Source of the DNA: Onchocerca volvulus
Lineage: Eukaryota; Nematoda; Chromadorea; Rhabditida; Onchocercidae
Assembly: GCA_000499405.2 (NCBI GenBank)
Contig: HG738139.1
Coordinates: 6,410,616-6,474,615, forward strand
DNA: 64,000 bases
Reading direction: 5' to 3'
The notes below the pieces were generated by a model. It made no database searches, was not told where the DNA came from, and worked only from the letters and a program-made list of their open reading frames with translations. A program made the translations under genes and the position numbers. The first letter of the stretch is position 1. Every line of letters starts with the position of its first letter. Positions 55,001 through 64,000 of the stretch are shown one piece after another.

Positions 55001-57487
55001 TAAGTGAAAACATTACTTATAGTAAGTTCTAATAAAATATAAAATATTGGTAATTCATGCGCTCTTCAAAATGGATTGAATGGTTGATACTGAACAGAAA
55101 AATAATCAAAATGAATAACCGAAAGTTTTGAATTTCAGTTTTAAAAAAAGAATTTAGTGTTTGCTGTCAGCATGGTTCATTTTTTTTTTATTTAAGGAAT
55201 AAAAATATGCATGTTTTACGCTTACATTATTTTTGTGAGTTTTAGCTAGGATTTTTGATGTTTTTTCGTCATCTTCGTTATGAAATTTAATTTTTTATTG
55301 AAATAAAAAAATTTAGTCATTGAATGTAACTAAAAGTTGATACTTTGTAACCATGCATCTACACTTGCAATTTGAATTTCAGAATTCAGAAATATTTTTA
55401 CTTTTGGACTTTTGTAAAACCAATTAAGTCAGGGAATCGTAATTTGGTATTGTTTCATTAATCGTTGTTGAGCATTTGATAGATTTATAAGGATGATTTA
55501 TTCGATTCTTTGGGTGAGAAAGCATGACAATATAGGAGTTTGGATGGTAGACATAGTTTCAATATATCTTGGTACTGTTTCATATGTTGTAGGATCAATA
55601 GCTGCTAAGCTTTTTTTCTTAAATTTCAGAATTTTTTTTTAATAATTTTCTTTAATTTTATAGATCTGAAACTTAAATAATTCTAAAAAAGAAATTGGAA
55701 GGAAAAAATGTTTTTGACTAATTTCATTATTTCATTGTTGGATATTTCAATTTTATGAGTTTTAAGTTCGTTTTAACTCATTGATTATTGTTATGATCAT
55801 GATGATGGGTGATATGCTCCTTTGATAACTTCATTGCTGCTTTTATAATTTTTCTCAATTTTTCTTGAAAGAACCAAATTAGTGTTTCTATGAATTTTGC
55901 AGTCCAGTGGACAACAGGAGCAACAGCAACAGCTGGGTAGTGGAATGCAGTCTTATGCCACTGGTGGTAAACGTAATAGTAATGTTTCCGCAGCTTGTGG
56001 TACTTCGGGAACCAATTCGGAGAAACATGAACGAGGACAACTTGCTGATCCCTTTTCTAAGCTCAATGTAAGCTGTACGAAATAAGGGCTCATCATCTTT
56101 CAAAATTTTAATTTCGATGTTTATTGCTAGCTTTAGTTCCCTTTTTCTACTCTTCGTAGAAGCGCTTTTTCTCTCTTTTGTCTTAATTTAGACCACATAT
56201 TTGAAAAGACTTACTCTTTCTCAATGATCATATATTTGACCGTTTCAATTATTTCTCAAATTTTTGTGAAATTTAATTCCATTTCTTGTTTGTTTGATGC
56301 TTCTCTAACTTTAACATTTGATTGCGTCCCTGCATGTTTCAAAGAAGTGCATGAAGAAATCATATTGGGAACACATCCCTTAATTCTTTCAAAATTTTTT
56401 GTTCTTTCCTCTTGGATCACGCCCATTTTTTATTTAAATTTTATATATTGTTACCGAGGTAGGATTATGAGAGAGAAATTAATTTTCTCATTTTAATACG
56501 TAGTTGATTTTTTTTTTTCCCAAGAAAGAAGAAACTTTTACTTTTTCTTTTCTTTATCCATGTATATGTTATCAATTCTCCATAATTTATTTAAATTACT
56601 GATTTTTTAAAGCAAATTATGTGAATTTCTCAACACCTCTTGTAGATTTCACATGGTTATTTCAGGATTTATGTCGAATAAACAATCAGTTATTGATTGC
56701 ACTGGGTGTTGGTCATCCAAAAATTGATCAGATTTGTACATTACTTGCACGGTATGGAATACATCCAAAAATGACTGGTGCTGGTGGTGGTGGAAGCGTT
56801 TTCGCCTTCTTAAAACCAGGTACTACAAAACCCAATCTACTGTTATCTTCCTTTAATTTATAAGAAATAGATTTTTCGCAAATTTATCATCCAAGTATAG
56901 CGTAATGTATTTAAAAAAGAATATATGTTATCGACTTTTCAAGTTAGAGAAGAAATAGCTAATTGGGTCACTGTTTTAATGCTTGGATATTACAAACAAA
57001 AATAATGTACGACAGCATGTTTTGAAAAAATGTATCAAAATTAATGCTCTTCTCTCTTGTATTTAACAATCATGTTTTCAGTTATGCTCTGCCTTATCTC
57101 AATAGTATTTCATTCCATCTTATAATTTACAGTAATCAGATTTATGAGCCGAAATCTGGTTATCCTATTAGCTCGAGATTACTCATTAATTTTCTTTGCC
57201 TCTTCAAGCTTGTATGCATCTGTTTGGTATTTTAGTTATCATTATTTGCAGATACGTCAACGACTGTACTAACAATGATCAAAGATGAACTGACAAAGCT
57301 TGACTACGAATTATGGCAACCCCCGCTTGGTGGTCCCGGAGTTGTGTGCCATAACAGTAAACCTGATCTCTTTGTTGTGCCTAGCACAGTGACTGGAACA
57401 CCGAGCAGCATAACGAGTACAACCACCGATTCATCATCTCATTCAACTCCTTCATTATATCTCCGTAACAAAAAAATTATAAATTGA
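48057..57487 (+). CDS. mvk-1: mevalonate kinase (GHMP kinase family)
   Basis: Thirteen exons join in frame: 48057-48153, 50211-50368, 50853-51000, 51397-51550, 51781-51848, 51998-52068, 52678-52804, 53060-53108, 53307-53397, 53665-53847, 55903-56067, 56666-56819 and 57252-57487; 1701 bases, 566 residues. The enzyme phosphorylates mevalonate with ATP in isoprenoid synthesis. Motif 1 is SAPGKIILFGEHAVVYG, with the conserved lysine at 72. The ATP loop is PSCVGLGSSGAY (about 200-211). ESLIHGRASGLDAAV holds the conserved glutamate (257) and the catalytic aspartate (268). Motif 3 is KMTGAGGGGS (472-481). All key residues are present. Animal enzymes are near 400 residues; here about 60 S/T-rich residues precede the domain and about 80 low-complexity residues (350-430, exons 10-11) sit between the helix after RILHRPPEE and KLNDLCRINNQ. 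The C-terminal tail after HNSKPDLF is also S/T-rich. The start is the first ATG in a frame splicing cleanly to exon 2; no trans-splice acceptor is adjacent. Confidence 0.95.
48154..50210. other. intron 1 of mevalonate kinase (2.06 kb)
   Basis: Begins GTACGT and ends TTTTCAG, and joins codon phase 1 correctly. It contains a 28-base T run (48969-48996) and a GC-richer island at about 49580-49790 that stands out from the AT-rich surroundings. No coding exon is supported in it. Confidence 0.75.
48969..48996. repeat. poly-T tract (28 bases)
   Basis: Uninterrupted T run within mevalonate kinase intron 1. Confidence 0.85.
53848..55902. other. intron 10 of mevalonate kinase (2.06 kb)
   Basis: Begins GTAATT and ends TTTTGCAG. 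It divides the low-complexity insertion between two exons. It is AT-rich with many stops in every frame, and no gene was seen inside it. Confidence 0.75.
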
Positions 57488-57607
57488 TTCATAATTGGTT
57501 AGAGACAGATATTTATAGAGGCGCTGCAAGATATGATTTTTTCTTTTAAACGGTAATGCATTGCTTGTTTCAGTTCGTATTCTATGCTAAAAAAGAAAAA
57601 AATATTG

Positions 57608-57613
57608 AATAAA
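57608..57613 (+). terminator. candidate poly-A signal of mevalonate kinase
   Basis: AATAAA lies 121 bases after the stop codon, a normal distance for a nematode 3' UTR. Confidence 0.5.
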
Positions 57614-58234
57614 CTGATAGTTTGCCTAAGTTAATTTAAATTTTCTTTTTATTTGCTCATTTATTTACTGATTTTGTTCGAAAATTTTCGAAGGAAAAGG
57701 TCGGAAAAAACAGAAAAGGCTATATTGCATTGAAAATAGTGCACTGGCAACCTAAGTACTGTAAATATATGAAAATTAGTTAATCTCTTTGGTCACTAAA
57801 TGACTAGGGAATCATTTTACATTTCGTAAAAGTTTTAGTGAGGTTTAGCTGATAATAGGTTACATATAAGAAATACAGCGATTAATAGACTTGCATTACA
57901 GATTTAAGGTTTATCTTAAATTCTATTTGGAAGATAATTCCTAGAAGTTTTGCAAAGTGGGATGAATTTGGTAATCTTGCTTTGGTCTCTTGGTTTGAAT
58001 CTTGTTTGTGCTCTCACTCCAATAAAACAATAAAATTTTATTTGTCCTATTTGGACTGATTTGATAAATCCCTTACTGCCTCTTTCCTTTTCGTTCTTTT
58101 ACCAATTTTTGGGAGAATTCGAGACGCAATTCTCCAAACAAATTGCCAAAAAAATGAGAGGTCCTTTAATGCTCCTTTTTTACGGTTATCTTTAGATTTC
58201 TTTCTTTAGTTTCATTAATTTTTCTTTTTTTCTT

Positions 58235-58278
<44 letters not shown>

Positions 58279-60770
58279 ATTTTGGAGAAATTTATTTTCT
58301 GAACCGTATCGTAACTCAGAAATCAGTTTAGCAGATCTTTTTTCCTGTTAATTATCTACGGGTATTTTGAAGAAGGATTTAGAAACTTTGGAGATTTAGG
58401 CTTATTCGTTACTCAAATCAATAAATATTACGATGATCATTTTATCTATATCGCTTTGTCAAAATTTCCATTTCCTCCGAATATGACATCGGGCATTTAT
58501 ATTTGACTTTGTGATGCGCTCATGTACTTGATTTTTTGCGATGTTATTTCCATCATTTTGCAACAGTTGCTGAATATCACATTCGCGATTTATTTACTGC
58601 CATCAGAACACAATAACGCATCTAGTATGGGCGTATTTATTGTATTTGCTTGTCCGTAAAGAGTAAATTAATGTAAATCATTAATTAGTATTCAGATCCC
58701 CAAAAATACCCTCTTTTTTTTTTCGGGTATGCTTTTAGCAACTTCATATGTACAGTAAGTTCATTTCACCGGCATTCCTCCTTTCCTAATTATGGAAGAG
58801 ATTCTTTTTTAGATTTTTCGTTAGCAATAGTTCCGATGACTTATTTCGCTTCTTAACTAATTTGAAGGACAAGAAGACTAGTTTAAATAAACTTCCTGAA
58901 TGTAACAGACTCGAGTATGTACCTTTAGAGTAATTTTGAGCATAATTTTCTAATTTTATAGCGCTCAAATAATTCTATATTCTTTTTTATCTTTTTTTCT
59001 TTTTTTTTGTTCCTGTACAGTTCTAGCAATTTTTAAATATTATTTGCCAATGGAAGTTCTGCAATTAAATTAGTTTTAGAATTTCTCAAAATTGGGGAAT
59101 TTCAATTTTTTTTTTGCAATAAATCAACGGAAGTTTCCGGGCGAAGGATTTCTGGAAGAGTTAGATTGAATTTTGCATCAGTAAGCACAAATTACAGTGC
59201 CTTAATGTAGTTTGATTGATATACAAAATAAAAAACTTTTTAATTTTGAAGAGAAAAATGGTATGTAGATTAACATCGGGAGGCAGGAAAGAGTAATGGA
59301 GATAAAATAACGAAAGATAAGGGTATCGAAGATAACCGGTAGAAAAGGTCGTGGTATTACAGAAACAGGTAGACAAGGTGTTCCTTTTATGTTCTTAATA
59401 ATTTTATTGTTAACATGTAGTGTTTTTAGTCTTTTTTTGTTTAAAGATCGATAAGTTATATAGTAGCTTCGTACTAATTAGCTGTCGTCGACACTCAAAC
59501 GCATACACACATTTCGTTGAGGAAAACTGCAAATAAGATTTATTGATTTGTGTTCTAAAAATTATTGTGAACTTCTTGAAAGTAGCGGAGAGATTCCTTT
59601 ATATGTCATCTTTTTCTTGATGAAAGTGTTAATGCGATGTTTTACAGAAATATCGAGTAAAGTTTTCATTTAATGTGTTTATTTGTTATGCTATAAATCC
59701 GCCAAACGCTCTATAAGATTTTATTGATTTAGAATTCGATTCTCTTAGGTCGAGTTTCAACTTCTCATATTTCAATTGTTACAACAATCTTTTATGCTAA
59801 AACTTTAATTCAAAAAAAAGAATCCATATCATTTCATGGAAAAGAAAGTTTGCAGTAATATTTTCTGAATGAATTTTGCCGAACTAAACTAAAGTTTAGG
59901 GTATGTTTCATTTTCAGGTGTTAGAAGCTAGATAACTAGAAGTCTGAATCAGCACAAATTTGAGTCTTTGCTGCATAACAGCGGTGACTAATTAACCAAT
60001 TAAAGTGCCTTGCTACATTAGTTGTGATGTCAGTTGAAATTGCGATAGAAATAAGGCAACATGCGAAATCTTTCAGTTTGCAAATGAAAGAAAGTTCTGA
60101 AAAGGCATTGTGAAAAATGAGGAAAAAATCTGGATGCCGAAATTATAACTTGGACAGTATGGTACATGACATTTGATAGATAAGTTAGAAGGCATATGAA
60201 CTGCCTTCGCTGAAATCAATTCATGAATGATAATTTCCAACAAATTTATGAGTTCACGCAAAGTAAATTTCGAAGTTCAAGGCTTCGAATGAATTCATAA
60301 AAACTACTAAATACCTTAATTTAATTGCTAATATCGAACCATCCACTGGATCCATTGTTAGCGGAGAGTATTTTCAGAATTCTAGGATATTTCTCTGGAA
60401 TTTCCTGAATAAGTTTCACAATTTTAAAGTTTATCGAATAATTACCGAAGAAGAAGCAGTCTGATAATTAGATGTTCTAACGTTAATAGGTAATGTGCGC
60501 AATTGCATCTAAAAAGGCAGAATTTCTTAGTATGTGCTCAAAATTTGCCCATTTAATAAAAAAATTTGCATATTTTGCAGGATTTGAATACATGTTTTGC
60601 AGAGTTCAAAGCAGTTTTCATACAAACTTTTGCAGTGAGCGGTCAGTGTCATAATAATCTTCCAACATAATAGATGTATAGATTGATAAAACGATATAAG
60701 TTGCTTCTTCCTGATTTAATCTGACAGATATCTTCAGTTACTTTGAGCATTCATTTCTGGATAACTTATC
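57614..60770. other. intergenic DNA between mevalonate kinase and the Tob-family gene
   Basis: AT-rich, with a 41-base T run at 58237-58277. No exon or family match was seen on either strand. Presumably it holds the mevalonate kinase 3' flank and the Tob-family promoter. Confidence 0.5.
58237..58277. repeat. poly-T tract (41 bases)
   Basis: The longest homopolymer in the window. Its exact length should not be trusted. Confidence 0.85.
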
Positions 60771-60783
60771 GATTTATTTGTAG
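60771..60783 (+). promoter_or_regulatory. probable trans-splice acceptor of the Tob-family gene
   Basis: GATTTATTTGTAG ends two bases before the ATG at 60786, as at genes A and B. Confidence 0.5.
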
Positions 60784-60785
60784 AG

Positions 60786-62441
60786 ATGCTAGTCGAAATT
60801 GAACAGACAGTGGCTTTCCTAGCTTCATTCTTGTATGGAACAATTCCTCGTCGGTATATTGCTTCGAAAATTCTCAAATTAAATTTCAACTATTTCTATT
60901 CGATTGCAAGACACAGTGCTACATTGAGCTTTTAACCTTTGTGGAGAACAAAAAGATTTCCAACTCTACCGGCAAATAATTTATAAAGCTTTCATAAGAA
61001 ATTTTCTTCAAATATTGAAATAGAATCAAATCAAATAACAAAAGGAATTAGATTTGAGGATAAATTCAAAATATGTAGCAAAATGGTATGCTTTAACTAA
61101 TAATTTCTTAGCCGCATTGATACATTTGCTGAAATCCTGGCTAATCGGTTACTGGAACGCTTGATGGATCAATCTCGTCCACCAAAAGTTTGCCATTTAG
61201 TCGTTAATGTTGCTGGAAAAAGTGATCCTCTTATTCAAGATGTAAGTTAAGAAAAACTGAACATCAGTTCATTTCATTCGAGTTCAACTTACATTCACAG
61301 ATTTATGAAACTCAAATGAATACAAGGAACTGAGAAAACCTGATTCATCTTATCCACTCTATTCAAAAAAGACTCGCAAAAAATTTTGAAATTATTTTCA
61401 GGCGGCTGAAGAAGCTTACATGGATTTGACAGAAATGCAATCCCTTCTTCCTAACAATTTGATTGTTGAGATACGGCAAGGTTCCGTTAATGCGGTTAAT
61501 GCAGATACTGGTCAAACCAAAGCAATCTACCCGGAACCAAAAACTCTGTTTCTTAAAACCCAAGATAAGTGAGACAAAAACAAATTTTTAAATCCTACAT
61601 AGATCAGCATAAAATTTACATGCTCTAAAATCAGGCTTGAAAATTTAAATTTATTTCTATTTTAATGGAATTCAATAATTCAAAGGGAGGATCTCGTATC
61701 CGCAATCGTTGCATGAGTAACACTTCATCGCCCAATTCGGAAAGTCACCATGGACAGGAGACAAAAAGACGTCCTTTGCTGCGCATCGAATATGAATATC
61801 GCTATCCAAGTGGAGGAAATAAAGCAGTGAGCTTCGAGATTTTAAAGATTAAATTTACGTTCTGATCGAGAAAGTTTTAAAAATTCTTATCGTGTTTCCC
61901 ACTTTCACTGACAGTCGTTCAGTGCGGACGGCCATATTTCGAACTTCAACGGGATGATGCAGTTTATACAGCCCAGGCTTTTGCTGCAACACGTTTTGGA
62001 TCCACCAAGCTTAAAAGTCATCAGGTTCTATCTTTACAATTTGCTATGATTGAGGAAAAAAATATGTATGAAAACCTAATATGCAATAAAAAAAAAAAAA
62101 TTGATACTCAAATAATATATATATATGACATATATTTCGGCTACTTTAATATTTCCTTGACAAATACATTTGCCCTCAAGCATTTAGGATTCTTAGCGAA
62201 ATTTCCAAAATTACAGAATACCTAACATTTACATCCATAATTTTATTCTTATTTATAGCATTTTATTCAAGAAAATGAAAATTTTCAGGGTGTGGATGCT
62301 GGCAATGGATATCATCCATACACGACACCGTCACTGTATGCGTATCTTCAATTACTGATTTTCCTGAACGCATTAGCGTGCCTGACGGTTTGGTCCGAGA
62401 AATTAGAACAAGAATACGATAATATAAAAGATGTCTGTTGA
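60786..62441 (+). CDS. fog-3: Tob/BTG-family protein, FOG-3-like
   Basis: Six exons: 60786-60853, 61112-61241, 61402-61568, 61718-61826, 61923-62024 and 62289-62441; 729 bases, 242 residues. The BTG domain fills residues 1 to about 115. It opens MLVEIEQTVAFLASFLYGTI followed by PRRRIDTFAEIL; box A includes KVCHLVVN and KSDPLIQDAAEEA; box B is LLPNNLIVEIRQGSV. Further on, VYTAQAFAATRFGSTKLKS matches the FGSTK block that follows the domain in Tob proteins. This favours Tob over BTG1-type members. C. elegans has one Tob/BTG protein, FOG-3, which sets sperm fate and is of similar length, hence the symbol; orthology is inferred. The family binds CCR4-NOT and regulates mRNAs. The exon 4 acceptor (at 61717) is weak and was chosen because it keeps phase after the strong GTGAGA donor; nearby alternatives exist. 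The last exon, with a hydrophobic YAYLQLLIFLNALACLTVW stretch, is unexpected for the family and less certain. Confidence 0.8.
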
Positions 62442-62514
62442 AAATATTTATTTTTGAAAAGAAAAAAAGATATCTGTTGAAAATATTTCTTATTTTTGAA
62501 AAGAAAAAAAAAAG
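62430..62514. repeat. two-copy tandem repeat over the Tob-family stop codon
   Basis: A unit of about 40 bases beginning GATRTCTGTTGAAAATATTT and ending in GAAAAGAAAAAAA is repeated twice. The first copy contains the TGA stop, so the repeat covers the end of the coding region and the start of the 3' UTR. Confidence 0.8.
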
Positions 62515-62724
62515 CAGGACGAAAATTTAAACTGAAAATATCTGGAATCCAAAACGACATTTAAGACATCTTAAATTTCAGGAAACCTATGTGCGGCAGC
62601 AAGAAAATGATTTTAATATATCGCTTGGAAAAGAATTATGAAAGGGTTACAGAAAGTAAATGATAAGCTCAAATATTTATGCATATATAAAGTATGCGAA
62701 AACAAAAGATCTACAACAAATTGC

Positions 62725-62730
62725 AATAAA
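62725..62730 (+). terminator. candidate poly-A signal of the Tob-family gene
   Basis: AATAAA 284 bases after the stop codon. Confidence 0.4.
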
Positions 62731-63211
62731 GTCACCATATGTCTAATTATTATCTTAATTCTTATTATAGAATGAGATTATAATTGTTTCTAGAGAGAAA
62801 TCTGGAATATAATAGATATATGCAATTCAGATCACACTAAAATAAACTCTGCCATCCTAGCAACAAAAAACAATTGATTATAATAGAAAAAAAAAAAACA
62901 TGAGATTTCATGTGAGATTCATCAAAAGAAAATCATATCTATATTTTTCAAAAATTCTATGCTTTATTAGTTCAGAATTTCAGGTGATGACATAAATAAC
63001 AGAGAACAACAGAGTGAAGATAATTTTTTTGAATAATCTAATTACTTGTTGAGAAAATACTATTGCTTTAATTGGAAATTTTTTTTTCTCTAGAAAAATT
63101 ACCTGCGACTCCACTTTTCAATTGTGTTTTTTCAATAAAATGCATTTTTAGTTCGTCTCTATTTTCGTGCAGCATTTCATTATTTCTTTCACTTTCCCTA
63201 CCATCATTATA

Positions 63212-63217
63212 TTTATT
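63212..63217 (-). terminator. candidate poly-A signal of TXNDC9
   Basis: AATAAA on the - strand, about 140 bases after the TXNDC9 stop codon. Confidence 0.45.
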
Positions 63218-63354
63218 TTAAAAATAAAATTTCTTGATTTGATTGATGACAAAAAAAGCAGCCTGATGCCTATTTCACAGGGACCGTATCAAATCCTAGT
63301 ATAATTTTTTTGACTTCGAAAAGAAAATTTCGCCTCAGAATATGAAAAACTCCA

Positions 63355-63843
63355 CTACCAATCGTCATCATTATCGTCCTCATTTCTCCGCACTTTTTTC
63401 TTGGCTTCTTTGGTCAACTTTGAAACAGTCATACCAGAATCTCGTAAGTAGGACGGTCCATCATACTCTAGTACTTTGGTCCTGCAAATACACATAATTT
63501 ACTATTAACGGTTTACGTAAAGTAAAAAATTGACAAAACTACTATGAAAATCTCTATTTGATCGTTTCGACTCTTTTCGAAATTCGAATCAAGAAATAAT
63601 GGAAAAAATAAAAAACAGAAAAATGGCTAAAAAAATTCAGACGGGGAATTAATATGAAAGTTTACGCAAAGTTAAAAGTTGATCAAAATACCATGAAAGT
63701 CTCCATTCGAGCGTTTCGGTTCTGAAATCATCTATTCCACCCAAATCATCAAATCCTCGTATGTAATCAACTGTCTTCGCATTAATTATTACAACGATTG
63801 TCGGAATAACACGGATTTTGAGTCGTGTAGTGAGAAATGGGAA
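63355..63843 (-). CDS. txdc-9: TXNDC9-type thioredoxin-like protein, C-terminal exons (partial)
   Basis: Two exons are present: 63843-63692 and 63481-63355, joined in phase 2, giving the last 92 residues. The first continues a thioredoxin fold ([20 protein letters not shown], with the cis-proline in the IPT segment) and then has [20 protein letters not shown] and EWRL. That GFDDLG...TDDF-like...TETLEWRL signature is diagnostic of TXNDC9 within the phosducin-related group. These proteins act in the cytosol as modulators of the CCT chaperonin during folding of tubulin and actin. The second exon is basic, then ends in an acidic NEDDNDDDW tail, as in the family. The 5' exons, including the active-site region, lie beyond the right edge; bases 63844-64000 look like intron. 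Confidence 0.9.
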
Positions 63844-64000
63844 CTGGAATTTTCTTAAACTTCATTCATTCATAATTTTAATTTCAACCACATCATACTT
63901 AAAACATGTTTAATGGTTTCTAGAGAATGGTCTAAAATTTCCAAACAGACTCTTTTAAAACGGCAACAGATGTACTAATCTATATAAATAAAAATAGATA
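63844..64000. other. intron of TXNDC9 running to the window edge
   Basis: On the - strand this ends AAAATTCCAG directly before the exon at 63843. All frames contain stops and no thioredoxin-like residues are seen, so the upstream exons are outside the window. Confidence 0.6.

Larger units (their letters stand above)
62442..63354. other. convergent 3' spacer between Tob-family gene and TXNDC9
   Basis: Both neighbours end here, so it holds two 3' UTRs. AATAAA at 62725-62730 suits the + strand gene. TTTATT at 63212-63217 (AATAAA on the - strand) suits TXNDC9. Nothing else is seen. Confidence 0.6.

Noticed and set aside
1..64000. CRISPR arrays, bacterial operons, rRNA and tRNA genes
   Set aside because: No spaced direct repeats of CRISPR type and no rRNA-like or clear tRNA-like sequence were seen. 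The intron structure shows nuclear eukaryotic DNA. A tRNA could have been missed by eye; a covariance-model scan would settle it.

Overview
The window is nuclear DNA of an AT-rich, intron-rich eukaryote, almost certainly a clade III (spirurid or filarial-type) nematode. Reasons: very low GC; many A/T homopolymers; short coding exons bounded by GT...TTTCAG-type introns; several start codons preceded within a few bases by an unpaired splice acceptor, as expected for spliced-leader trans-splicing; and gene families that are nematode-specific or nematode-expanded. The species cannot be fixed from the sequence alone. All gene models below were assembled by hand, joining exons by splice-site consensus, reading frame and family similarity.

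Layout. Bases 1-15486 show no gene I can support. From 15487 to 23194 two paralogous single-pass membrane proteins lie in tandem on the + strand (genes A and B). They share the same intron phases, an identical 147-base exon 2 length and a CPWC motif. From 26376 to 29468 lies a + strand nematode PDZ protein. It converges on a - strand kinase of the tau-tubulin-kinase-like/CK1 group (30129-32492) with all catalytic motifs intact. From 32.5 to 48.0 kb is a gene-poor stretch with microsatellites and a 1.4 kb foldback structure (inverted repeat arms at 36591-36794 and 37817-38011). Mevalonate kinase fills 48057-57487 on the + strand in 13 exons, with an unusual N-terminal extension and a low-complexity insertion. 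A Tob/BTG-family gene (FOG-3-like) is at 60786-62441 on the + strand. The last two exons of a TXNDC9 (thioredoxin-like, phosducin-related) gene occupy 63355-63843 on the - strand and run off the right edge.

The genes do not form one pathway. Mevalonate kinase feeds isoprenoid synthesis. The Tob/FOG-3 type, the nematode PDZ family and the nematode CK1/TTBK-like expansion are all, in better-studied worms, linked to the germ line or sperm, so part of this neighbourhood may be expressed in males or sperm (inference). The most interesting unexplained items are the tandem membrane-protein pair, the foldback element, a probable GC-AG intron in gene A, the mevalonate kinase insertion, and an ATG-less 312-base open stretch just downstream of gene A.
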